DNA of 53,409 nucleotides from Rhodopirellula europaea 6C (GTDB taxonomy: Bacteria > Planctomycetota > Planctomycetia > Pirellulales > Pirellulaceae): positions 1 through 53,409 of the forward strand of contig NZ_ANMO01000251.1 of the NCBI RefSeq assembly GCF_000338295.1, read 5' to 3'. Positions 42,097-50,238 of this stretch are shown here, piece after piece. The notes under the pieces were generated by a model. That model was not told the origin of the DNA. It ran no database searches and saw nothing but the letters and a program-made list of their open reading frames with translations. The translations under genes and the position numbers were made by a program. Position 1 is the first letter of the stretch. Every line of letters starts with the position of its first letter.

Positions 42097-43568
42097 TTGC
42101 CGTTGGCGAATGAGTCGCGAGTGGGAAGTCGGCGCTGACGAATGATTGGTCGGCGTGGGGTTCCCTTGGCAGTGAGTTCGCCGGTGTCGATGGACAATGG
42201 TTCGGATAACTCGAGTTGCTTCACGTTGGTTCCTGGCGGAAGGCCCTCGGCCATGCATGATTCAACTGGATCGCGGCCGGTCTGATCATCGGCGGTTGCT
42301 TGTGACAGGTCGCGTGAAAGCAGCAGCCAGAGTTGGCCTTGGTGATGCAGCAGGACCGCTTGTTCGATTCCCTGCAACTGCAGCAGTTGCCGTTCGATGG
42401 TGGTGGGAAAGACTTTGAAGCCGTTGTCCAGCACGATCACATCGTCGGCTCGACCCAGGATCTGAAATTGGCCATCGTCATGAATCTCAACCAGGTCGCC
42501 GGTGTCGAGCCAACCGTCCGGTGACATCTTCTGCTGAGTCGCGGATTCGTCATCGAGGTAGCCGAGCATCACGCCGGGGCCCCGGACGAAGAGGCGTTTG
42601 TCTTCGACTTTGGATTCCCAGCCCGCGACCAAGGGACCGACTCGATTGGGAGTCGCATTGTCAGGCGACGCACTGCAGATGACCGGTGATGTTTCGGTGC
42701 AGCCGTATCCTTGAATGACGCCGATGTTGTTTCGCTGACATCGCTCGAATTGCTGGGAGGACATCGCGACGCCACCGCAGCCGATTAGACGCAGCGATTG
42801 CAGGTTGGTTTGACCGGATTCGATACGGTTCAAGATGTCATCGATCAAAAGCGGCACGGCGTTGATCAATGTCGGCGAAAGGCGTTCGGGCAGCGAACGC
42901 AATGTGGAACGGCCTCGACCGAGACTGTATCGGCAGCCTGACAACAACCACGTTCCCATGTCGCTGGTTCGTGCGTAGGCGTGAGCGATGGACAGCAACG
43001 ACAGTCGCAGATCGGAGTCCTCTTGAGGGACCGCCAGCAATTTCGCTTTCGCGTTGGTGGTCAGATTGTGCTGGGACAGCATCACTCCGCGAGGTTCGAA
43101 GGTCGTGCCGCTGGTCCACAGAACCAGCGACGTCGAGTGAAGGTCGACTTCGCGGGCCGATGCTTCCAAGTCCGAGATCGCGTTGGTCAGGTTGGTGGAG
43201 GAAACCGAGCGAGCATGCGTTTCGTGATCCCAGTGCAACGCTTTGGATCGTCGGATCAGGGCATCTTGTTGCGTGGCAGGCAAGAACGCGTCGATGGGGA
43301 TCTCTGTGACCCCGGCAGCGATGCAGGCCAAAGACAACACCACATCGTTGGGATGGTTGGTGCATCGATAGGTCAAACGTTTGGACGCGTCCGTCCATGG
43401 CAACCGCGTCTGCAGAATGTTCGCGGTCGCGTTGACCATGCGAGCCAGTTCTCCCCAGGTCCAAACGGAGTGGCCCGTGGGAGAATCAACCAACGCAACT
43501 TCGTCCGGCCGCTGTTTCGCGTGGCGAATCAAGGCCGACAGCAAGTGTGGCACATCAGCCGTTTGCAT
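42081..43568 (-). CDS. AMP-forming acyl-CoA synthetase/ligase
   Basis: A 495-residue ANL-superfamily adenylating enzyme. The nucleotide-binding P-loop reads VLWTSGTTFEPRGVMLSQHNL, where Lys of the usual PKG is Arg. GYGCTETSPVICSA is the A5 motif. DGWLDTGDLVEI and ILGRADDVIVLDNGFKVFP are the A7 and A8 motifs with the hinge Asp. The C-terminal domain is short and ends GELTAKGTPRRP, where the A10 catalytic Lys could be the lysine of TAKGTPRR. No carrier-protein domain is present. Substrate unknown. Its ATG overlaps the TrmH-family gene stop by 14 bases, so coupled translation is likely. Confidence 0.9.
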   Translation of the reverse strand: MQTADVPHLLSALIRHAKQRPDEVALVDSPTGHSVWTWGELARMVNATANILQTRLPWTDASKRLTYRCTNHPNDVVLSLACIAAGVTEIPIDAFLPATQQDALIRRSKALHWDHETHARSVSSTNLTNAISDLEASAREVDLHSTSLVLWTSGTTFEPRGVMLSQHNLTTNAKAKLLAVPQEDSDLRLSLLSIAHAYARTSDMGTWLLSGCRYSLGRGRSTLRSLPERLSPTLINAVPLLIDDILNRIESGQTNLQSLRLIGCGGVAMSSQQFERCQRNNIGVIQGYGCTETSPVICSASPDNATPNRVGPLVAGWESKVEDKRLFVRGPGVMLGYLDDESATQQKMSPDGWLDTGDLVEIHDDGQFQILGRADDVIVLDNGFKVFPTTIERQLLQLQGIEQAVLLHHQGQLWLLLSRDLSQATADDQTGRDPVESCMAEGLPPGTNVKQLELSEPLSIDTGELTAKGTPRRPIIRQRRLPTRDSFANGNQAGS

Positions 43569-44463
43569 GATCAGCGTCCTGCAATCGAGTCAACTCGTAC
43601 AGGAAGATGGCTGATGCGACCCCCACGTTGAGGCTGTCGGTGTTGTTTCGCATCGGCAGGATGCTGCGGTGGGTGGCTGCTTCGGCGATCTCCGGTGGCA
43701 AGCCATTGGCCTCGTTGCCAACCATCAAAACACGTCGGTCTGATTGGATCGCTTTGGGCAGATCGATCAGTGGAATCGCGGAGTCATCCAAAAGCGTTGC
43801 GATGGATGCGATGCCCGCGTTTGCCAAGTCTCGCAGTTGTTCCGCTGGTTTGTCGAATCGATAGAAGCGATGTCGAAACACCGATGCCATGCTGACTCGG
43901 ATGACGCGGCGGGTCATCGGTGAGATTGTTTGTGGCCCGAGCAGGATGTCGCGAACACCCAATGCGGCAGCGGAGCGAAGAAGGCTGCCCACGTTTTCGG
44001 GATCGCTCAACCCCACCAGTGCCAATGCGAGCGAAGATTGGGGTGAGTCGCGAAATTTTTCGAGTGGTTCGATGGTGGGGCTGGAACCATGGGCCAGCAC
44101 ACCACGATGAAAATCGTAGCCGGCCAGTTCTTTCCCGAGTTCTCGATCGATCAAGTACACGGGAACGCTGCCGGGAATCAGTGGCAAGTACTTTGATTCG
44201 CGACCGGTATGAATCAGCACGGATTGAACGCCGAGGTCGCTTTGCAGCAGCCGCCCAACCACCAAACTGCCTTCGGCGATGAAACCGTCGTCAGTTTCAC
44301 GGTGTCGCAGGTTTCGGTAGGGCGAGAGCCGGGGGTCGTCGAGGTCCCTAATTGTCTCTGGCAATCGTTCGGGTCCGTTTGTGCGGGTTGTGCTGAATGT
44401 GTGCCGATCCGGCGTAACAAACGCGCAAGGTGGATCAACTGATTTGGAGTGATTGTTTATCAC
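43555..44463 (-). CDS. SpoU/TrmH-family RNA 2'-O-methyltransferase
   Basis: The only start I can place near the 5' end is a GTG at 44463; no ATG fits. 302 residues. The N-terminal part (DDPRLSPYRNLRHRETDDGFIAEGSLVVGRLL) matches the substrate-binding SpoU_sub-like domain. The SPOUT knot has motif 1 DPENVGSLLRSAAALG, motif 2 LMVGNEANGLPPE and motif 3 ILPMRNNTDSLNVGVASAIFLYEL. It probably methylates a ribose in tRNA or rRNA; the target base is unknown. It overlaps the synthetase gene that follows. Confidence 0.9.
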   Translation of the reverse strand: MINNHSKSVDPPCAFVTPDRHTFSTTRTNGPERLPETIRDLDDPRLSPYRNLRHRETDDGFIAEGSLVVGRLLQSDLGVQSVLIHTGRESKYLPLIPGSVPVYLIDRELGKELAGYDFHRGVLAHGSSPTIEPLEKFRDSPQSSLALALVGLSDPENVGSLLRSAAALGVRDILLGPQTISPMTRRVIRVSMASVFRHRFYRFDKPAEQLRDLANAGIASIATLLDDSAIPLIDLPKAIQSDRRVLMVGNEANGLPPEIAEAATHRSILPMRNNTDSLNVGVASAIFLYELTRLQDADHANG

Positions 44464-44542
44464 GACCCGAAGGATGCACGGGAAGGTCGTTGTTTGAACG
44501 AGCTTTCACTTTTTGCATGACCCGTCAAGGAAGACGATCGCA

Positions 44543-45556
44543 ATGCTGGAATCTACATGGGATTGGTGGTTCGGTGATGGCCCCGTCCGTCGTCGGAACA
44601 CATCGAGAATGTTCGTAGAGCTCTCGGTCAATCGATTTTACGATTTGATGCGTTGGGTTAGGGGGATTCGGCCGAGTCGGCGTACGTTCGCATGGGCATT
44701 GTGTGGATGCTTGGCCTCGACCGCGACGGTCGGCAGCGCTGACGAACCGATGGCGTTGACCACTCCAGATGCACAAGTAGCGTCGCTACCCAGTGGCTTC
44801 TTCGCCGCGGCCGGTTTCGCGATGATCGACGACGACGTGGTCGAAGACTCCGCCGCAGCGAGCGACGTCCCGAGCGATGCTGAACCGGCGAATGCCGACG
44901 AGGCTCGTCGCCAGCGTTTGCGAGACTTGCTACGCACCGGCGCGGAAAACGATCGTGCGGAAGCCACCAACGACAAAGATCGAATGTCGCTGCGGGACGA
45001 AATCATCGCCGACGCGAAAGAAGATGAAGAGAATGAGGACGGTTTGTTCTCGCAACCTTTCATCAGCGAGCGATTACCCGATGTGACCGGTGGTCGCATC
45101 GTGTTGCCTTCGCTCCGAGCCGTTTCGTTGGACACGTCGACGATTGGCAACGGTCGTCTGCCGGATGATTTTGATTCTTCCGAAGACGTCGCTGCGATTG
45201 CTTTGCCGGAGGATCCATTCGCTCGCGGAATGGTGGCGGCAGGAGCGGTTTTGCCTTGGGCTGCACCAAACACATATTCGCATCCGTTGTACTTCGAAGA
45301 CCGAATGTTGGAACGACACGGTCACGAACGATGGGGGTGCATGCAACCGATCGCTGCTGGCGCTCGGTTCTTCACGACGATTCCAATGTTGCCGTACTTG
45401 GCAACGATTCAGGAACCGTGCGACATCGTTTACAGCAAGGGGTACTACCGAGCCGGCTCGTCGGCTCCTTGCGTGATGCAGCGTCCGCCGCTTGAACGGC
45501 GTGCTGTTGTTGTAGAAGCCGCCGCAATTGCGGGCGGAATCATCGCTCTGCCTTAG
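44543..45556 (+). CDS. Secreted or envelope planctomycete-type protein of unknown function
   Basis: I chose the ATG at 44543 (MLESTWDWWFGDGP) because an AAGGA-type ribosome binding site lies about 10 bases upstream. The frame reaches a TTG at 44513, and ATGs at 44609 and 44648 are alternatives. A hydrophobic segment (RRTFAWALCGCLASTATVGSADEP) looks like a signal peptide with AxA-like cleavage. The middle (about 100-175) is acidic and Arg/Ala-rich, probably disordered. The C-terminal half has the motif NTYSHPLYFEDRMLERHGHERWGCMQP, followed by a hydrophobic segment RFFTTIPMLPYLATIQEP and YSKGYYRAGS. I do not recognise a named family. It is 105 bases upstream of the TolC-like gene on the same strand. 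Confidence 0.7.
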   Translation: MLESTWDWWFGDGPVRRRNTSRMFVELSVNRFYDLMRWVRGIRPSRRTFAWALCGCLASTATVGSADEPMALTTPDAQVASLPSGFFAAAGFAMIDDDVVEDSAAASDVPSDAEPANADEARRQRLRDLLRTGAENDRAEATNDKDRMSLRDEIIADAKEDEENEDGLFSQPFISERLPDVTGGRIVLPSLRAVSLDTSTIGNGRLPDDFDSSEDVAAIALPEDPFARGMVAAGAVLPWAAPNTYSHPLYFEDRMLERHGHERWGCMQPIAAGARFFTTIPMLPYLATIQEPCDIVYSKGYYRAGSSAPCVMQRPPLERRAVVVEAAAIAGGIIALP

Positions 45557-45660
45557 CGTCGAGTGATTTGACAACGAAACTATCCGCCTCTGCGACTGGG
45601 CACCGACAAGGATGTTGGTGCGAGCGGAGGGAACCATCCTGATATGGAATCGAGATTGCC

Positions 45661-47736
45661 ATGGATCGGCAAACGTCTCTCTCTTCGCGCAAGCAAACCC
45701 GTCGTCGTCGCTTGGCCTCTTGGCTGGGCGTCGCGGTGGCGGCATCCACGCTGACCAGCGGATGTCATTGGGCGCAGAAAATCCCGGACGGTCCGCACGA
45801 TACCAAAACGTCGTACCATGACCATTCGGCAATGCGGATCGAGTACCCCGAGGTCAACCAATGTGCCACGCCAGTCGTTTCGGCTGCCGTGTCTGCGGTT
45901 CAGCCTAATACGCTGGAAGACCCGGCCAATCTGCCCAGCGTGGAGTTGACGCTGGAACAAGCGGTCCAACAAGCGTTGCGATCCAGCCCTGTGCTGCGAA
46001 CGATCGGTGGTGCGGTGGTGAGCGCTCCTCAAAGCGCAACGACGGTCTTCACGCCGGGCTTGGCTCACGCGGATCCGTTGGGTGGTGTCGAAGCGGCACT
46101 GGCCAACTTCGACGCTCAATACAGCCAATCGTTGTTCTGGAACAAACTGGATCAACCTCAGAACATTGCAACCGGTGGCTTGGGGGCGGCTTTCACACCG
46201 AACACATTCCAAGCGACCCAGGCGACGTTCACCAACGAATTGTCGAAACGCACCGCAACCGGTGCACAATTCGCGTTGCGTAGCAATGTCGGATACGACC
46301 GCAATAACCGTCCGTTCCGCCAATTTCAAAGCGATTTCATCGGGTTCCTCGAAGCCGAGTATCGTCAGCCTTTGATGCGTGGTGCCGGAACAACTTACAA
46401 CCGGATCGCCGGATCGGCTGGGGCCAGCGGAGCCGTCGGCCAATACAATGGCGTTCTGATCGCTCGAGTCAACGAAGACGTCGCCTTGGCTGATTTCGAA
46501 GCCGCGGTGATTCAGTTGGTTTCCGATGTCGAGCAAGCCTACTGGGACCTGACGACATCGTACCGATTGCTGGAAGCGACAGCGAAAGGTCGTGAATCGG
46601 CGTTGCAAACGTTCCAGTACCAACAGGTGCGTTTGGAAGTTGGCACGGGGCGACGCGACGAAGAAGCGCAAGCTCGTTCGCAGTACTACCAATTCGAAGC
46701 ACAAGTCAAATCCGCTCTGGCGGGCGAAACTGGTTTGTACGCTCGCGAACAAGCGTTGCGATACTTGATCGGTTTGCCAGCGACCGATGGGGCGTTGCTG
46801 CGTCCGACCAGTGACCCACTCAATGCGAAAGTGGTGTTCGATTGGCAAAGTGCTTTGGGCCAAGCTCTCGACCGCCGCGTCGAAGTGCGTCGTCAAAAGT
46901 TCACGGTCAAACGCCGCGAAATGGAATTGCTGGCGTCCCGTTTGAATCGTCGTCCGCAAATGGACTTTGTCGGCCAGTATCGTTGGCGTGGTCTCGGCGA
47001 CAATTTGATCGGACCTGGCGATCAAGGTCTCAACGACAACTTGGTCGATTCGATCACCGGCGGGAACTACCAAGAATGGACGGCCGGTGTCGAATTTTTG
47101 GCACCGATTGGATTGCGTGCTGCGAGTTCCGCGGTCGCTCACGCCAAGCTGAACTTGCAACGTGAACGTGCTGTCCTGGCCGAAACCGAATTGCGGATCA
47201 GTCACGATTTGTCTGACGCGGCACGTGCCATCGACCTGACGTTCGAATTGGTCGAAACCAACTACAACCGCTACCTAGCCGATTTGCGTCAGGTGGAGGT
47301 TTTGCGTCGCCGCTATCGTGACGGGACCGACAACATCAACTTCCTGTTGCAAGCCCAACGGCAAGTGGTCACAAGCGAGTCGGAGTTCTATCAATCGATC
47401 AGCAACTACAACCTCGCGATTCGTGACTTCCACCGTGAGAAGGGATCGTTGCTGGCGTACAACCAAGTCAACTTGACCGAGGGAGCTTGGTGCCCAGGTG
47501 CAGAACGCGATGCGTACGAATTGGGACGATTCCTCGAACCACGTCGTCATCCTGAGAAGGTCTCCGCACCACGTCCGTTGACGTCGGGGCAGTTTGATCC
47601 TTCAGCGGTTCAGTCGACTATGGGAGCCACGTCCTACGAAGCAGTGCAACCAGCACCCGCAACGTCAGCGATCGCTCAGCCGGTCCCAATGGAGGACGAT
47701 GGCATGATCGAAGTGGACGTCACGCCCGCCGAATGA
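45661..47736 (+). CDS. TolC-like outer membrane efflux protein (lipoprotein)
   Basis: A 691-residue protein with two outer-membrane efflux domains. Signal and lipobox LTSGC put the lipid-modified Cys at C35. The first long coiled-coil/beta domain spans about 110-430: LTLEQAVQQALRSSPVLRT opens it, and ALQTFQYQQVRLEVGTGRRDEEAQARSQYYQFEAQVKSA is a typical alpha-barrel strand-helix segment. The second domain (about 400-620) has GVEFLAPIGLRAASSAVAHAKLNLQRERAVLAETELR. The C-terminal 80 residues are Pro/Ala-rich and non-conserved. It forms a channel for efflux or type I secretion, but no inner-membrane partner is nearby. It converges on the PLC-like gene. Confidence 0.92.
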   Translation: MDRQTSLSSRKQTRRRRLASWLGVAVAASTLTSGCHWAQKIPDGPHDTKTSYHDHSAMRIEYPEVNQCATPVVSAAVSAVQPNTLEDPANLPSVELTLEQAVQQALRSSPVLRTIGGAVVSAPQSATTVFTPGLAHADPLGGVEAALANFDAQYSQSLFWNKLDQPQNIATGGLGAAFTPNTFQATQATFTNELSKRTATGAQFALRSNVGYDRNNRPFRQFQSDFIGFLEAEYRQPLMRGAGTTYNRIAGSAGASGAVGQYNGVLIARVNEDVALADFEAAVIQLVSDVEQAYWDLTTSYRLLEATAKGRESALQTFQYQQVRLEVGTGRRDEEAQARSQYYQFEAQVKSALAGETGLYAREQALRYLIGLPATDGALLRPTSDPLNAKVVFDWQSALGQALDRRVEVRRQKFTVKRREMELLASRLNRRPQMDFVGQYRWRGLGDNLIGPGDQGLNDNLVDSITGGNYQEWTAGVEFLAPIGLRAASSAVAHAKLNLQRERAVLAETELRISHDLSDAARAIDLTFELVETNYNRYLADLRQVEVLRRRYRDGTDNINFLLQAQRQVVTSESEFYQSISNYNLAIRDFHREKGSLLAYNQVNLTEGAWCPGAERDAYELGRFLEPRRHPEKVSAPRPLTSGQFDPSAVQSTMGATSYEAVQPAPATSAIAQPVPMEDDGMIEVDVTPAE

Positions 47737-47758
47737 GTTGACGAATCGGGAATATCGG

Positions 47759-49366
47759 TCATGCGGCACGTCGCTGAGGCGACTGCTGCGGCTGGTTGGC
47801 TGTTTGAGAGACGTCAGCCGATTGGGAGGCAATGACCGATTCGGATGATTCCGAATTGTCGTGGTGCATCGCGTTGTCACGTTTGAGTTTGATCATCGCG
47901 TGAGCAGCGTCGCCGATGATGATTTCCAATCGGTTCGATGTTGGCGGGTTTGCCCCGCGTAGATATCGACGACCCGAGTAGGTTGCCGAATAGTCTTCGA
48001 CCGCGGATTGCAACGTCGTCACATCGGTTTTGGCCAGGGCATCGGTGGTCGTGTAACCCGCACCCACCAACAGTTGGACTTCGCGGGCCAGCATTGATGG
48101 CAGTTGGCACATCAACATCGTTTGGCAACGCCAGGCATGGATCGTGTCCACCGTGATCCATCGCGTAGCCAATCGCCGCGCCATGGTTTTCTCGTCGGCT
48201 TTCAAAAAGTCACCAACGGTGTGAATGCCGATGCCGGCAAACCGAGCAGCGGTCTTTTTGCCGATCGACGGTGCGTCGACCAACGGATCCGCCACATGCA
48301 ATCGGACATTGTCCTCGGTGCTGACAAACGGCAGCACGTTTGCGTCGTGCGATTCGGCTTGGCGTTCCGCTGCTTCGGAAGCCACCAAGGCTTCGCGAGC
48401 GGCGGCCAGTTTGGCCTTGGCCTGGCGGTACTCTTTTTCGCGGTGGTAAATAGTTCGCACGCGTTGCAGCACGCGAACTTCGCTGGGAAGATTTTGCTCC
48501 ACATCGCCGGTTCGTCGAAATTCATCGACCAGCCGCTGCACCTTTTCTCGTTCCTTTTGATAGGTGATCCGTTTCAGCCACATGCGATCGGGGACGCGGA
48601 TGGCGGAAAATACCATCGGCAACGTGAGGCTAGCCGTGGGAATGGATTGGCCGCTTCGCTGCTCGGCGTCGGCCGCGGCGCGTTCGAGGATGCGGGCCCA
48701 ACCGGTCACGGATAACCCGACCAATTGTGAAACGATGCGACGGGAAACTTCGTTGAGGCCTTGTTTGGAATCGTGTTCCGCGGCCGCCAAGTCAAAATTG
48801 TCCAGCAGGGTTTGGTAGTGGCTGTGGGCCAAGCGAGCAGATTGCAGGATCGCTTCGCCGAGCCAACCTGGTTGGTCGGACAATTGAAAGACGATTCGCG
48901 TGGGATCCTGTCGCCACCGGGCGAGGAGATCCATGTAGTTTTGAGTGATGCACCATTCGATCGGTCGATGCAGAACCTTTTCCATCGGCGTCTGGGCCGT
49001 GTGCAGCGGCTGGATGGGATCGGTCACGTAATGGCTGAGCACACCGGCGGCATGGGCCGCGTCATCAAACCGTGATTGGTGCAGGTAACGCTGCAAGCGG
49101 TCGTACCACTGGTGAGCGACGCGCGGTGCGCCGCCCCAGTAGCCGTCGTCGACGTGCACGACGTGATTTTGAAAATCGCGAAAACGCACGTCGGGATCTT
49201 TCGCACCCGCCAAATAACGAGCGTGGTGCCGTAGCAATTGCGAAACCAAACGCTTTCCCGAATCGGTTTGAACCAATTCAGTCGCGTCCAAGGCGAAGTG
49301 ATGATGCGTGCTGCGGCAGTGCGCGGCACGCAAAATTTGCCGAAGCGTTTGGCCTCTGTCGCTCAT
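47759..49366 (-). CDS. PLC/S1-P1-nuclease-fold protein with DUF4332 (helix-hairpin-helix) C-terminus
   Basis: 535 residues, no signal peptide. The N-terminal ~200 residues look like a zinc-dependent phospholipase C or S1/P1 nuclease fold. Candidate metal ligands: H21-H23 (STHHHFALDA), D58 (GAKDPDV), H68/H71 (QNHVVHVDDGYW), H85, H112/D116 (GVLSHYVTDPIQPLHT) and H122. Residues about 300-360 are a charged coiled-coil (VRTIYHREKEYRQAKAKLAAAREAL). From about 365, SIGKKTAARFAGIGIHTVGDFLKAD is a DUF4332/HhH unit, with MLAREVQLLVGAGYTTTDALAK as a second one. The HhH region might bind DNA. The gene starts overlapping the next upstream stop (ATGA). Confidence 0.78.
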   Translation of the reverse strand: MSDRGQTLRQILRAAHCRSTHHHFALDATELVQTDSGKRLVSQLLRHHARYLAGAKDPDVRFRDFQNHVVHVDDGYWGGAPRVAHQWYDRLQRYLHQSRFDDAAHAAGVLSHYVTDPIQPLHTAQTPMEKVLHRPIEWCITQNYMDLLARWRQDPTRIVFQLSDQPGWLGEAILQSARLAHSHYQTLLDNFDLAAAEHDSKQGLNEVSRRIVSQLVGLSVTGWARILERAAADAEQRSGQSIPTASLTLPMVFSAIRVPDRMWLKRITYQKEREKVQRLVDEFRRTGDVEQNLPSEVRVLQRVRTIYHREKEYRQAKAKLAAAREALVASEAAERQAESHDANVLPFVSTEDNVRLHVADPLVDAPSIGKKTAARFAGIGIHTVGDFLKADEKTMARRLATRWITVDTIHAWRCQTMLMCQLPSMLAREVQLLVGAGYTTTDALAKTDVTTLQSAVEDYSATYSGRRYLRGANPPTSNRLEIIIGDAAHAMIKLKRDNAMHHDNSESSESVIASQSADVSQTANQPQQSPQRRAA

Positions 49367-49671
49367 CAGGCAGCGTTGGTCTTGTTGAGAGTCTTGCTCA
49401 ATGGATCCACGCCGTAAGCTTCCGCTTGGCGAGACAACCGGGCTCGGAATGCAGCGCCCACCTGGGAAGGGAGGGAGTCGTAGTGCAGCACTCGTTGCAC
49501 GAACGTTTGGCGTCCCAAAGGACGGAATTCGCAGTGCCCCTTGGGAGGTGGCGTGCTGCCGTATTGAGCTTGCAGACGAAACGCGTGGTCCCGTTCAGCA
49601 ATGGCGTGATAGAGGTCGTACAGGCGATCGATCGACAACGTGGTGGTGTCGGTCAGGGGGCCGATTGCCAT
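49366..49671 (-). CDS. Small protein of unknown function upstream of the PLC/DUF4332 gene
   Basis: From the ATG at 49671 (MAIGPLTDTTTLSIDRLYDLYHA) this gives 101 residues; the frame extends to an ATG at 49770 (134 residues). Its stop overlaps the start of the PLC/DUF4332 gene (ATGA), so the two are probably translationally coupled and cofunctional. Sequence pattern: a helical N-terminal part with an AERDHAFRLQAQYG segment, and a C-terminal RLSRQAEAYGVDPLSKTL. I do not recognise a family. Confidence 0.65.
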   Translation of the reverse strand: MAIGPLTDTTTLSIDRLYDLYHAIAERDHAFRLQAQYGSTPPPKGHCEFRPLGRQTFVQRVLHYDSLPSQVGAAFRARLSRQAEAYGVDPLSKTLNKTNAA

Positions 49672-50238
49672 CGGAGCATCCTTGCAGCGGCGGAAGCGAT
49701 TGGTCGGGAATATTCGAGACGGAAAGTTTCGAATCTCACTCAAGTTTCTCAAAGCAATCGGATCGGTCACAAGATCGAAAGTGAATAAATCTGGAATGTG
49801 ACGGGCCGAATTGCCTTAACCGGCAAGGTCGACCACGGTGGGCCGATGAAGTCGGCTTTCTAGCGGAATTTGCATTCGCTCGGGGCTCGGTTATGCCGAA
49901 CATTACGACTAGCCGGCGTGGTCAACCAAGTGGAGGACCCGACGCTATGGCCGAAACGGACAGACGGGGGCACGTGTCGTGGTGTGGGATTGCGACACCG
50001 AGACCCGGCTGCATGTTTCTTGCGATTGAAAATGAGAACGGCGGGGCAGCGTTTGGGCACGTTGCACCGCCGTTTTCTTTTGATTGCCATCCAATTCGCC
50101 GGATTCTGAAGGCGGACGCTTTTCGGGGGCCGAACGAACCCGACCGACCGGAATCTCCGTTCGGCACCGCGGACTTCGTCGCGGAATCTGGATGACCCCC
50201 GTGTTCAATGATCGTGGGCTCTGATTACCATCCCCCAC
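49672..50238. other. Divergent intergenic region upstream of hom
   Basis: Up to 567 bases (467 if the upstream gene starts at 49770) without a credible gene. It has several stem-forming segments: GTGTCG/CGACAC (49974-49979/49993-49998) and the large terminator-like hairpin at 50037-50074. It may contain a structured leader RNA or a small RNA; no specific riboswitch class is recognisable by eye. Confidence 0.45.
50037..50080 (+). terminator. Terminator-like hairpin upstream of hom
   Basis: Outer stem AACGGCGG (50037-50044) pairs with CCGCCGTT (50067-50074). An inner stem GCAGCG/CGTTGC (with one G-T pair) stacks on it. A TTTTCTTTT run follows the right arm. This is an intrinsic-terminator shape on the plus strand, about 160 bases before the hom start, where no plus-strand gene lies directly upstream. 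Confidence 0.6.

Noticed and set aside
45580-47205. A 541-codon minus-strand frame opposite the TolC-like gene
   Set aside because: Antisense shadow of the TolC-like coding region; TolC domains are clear on the plus strand.
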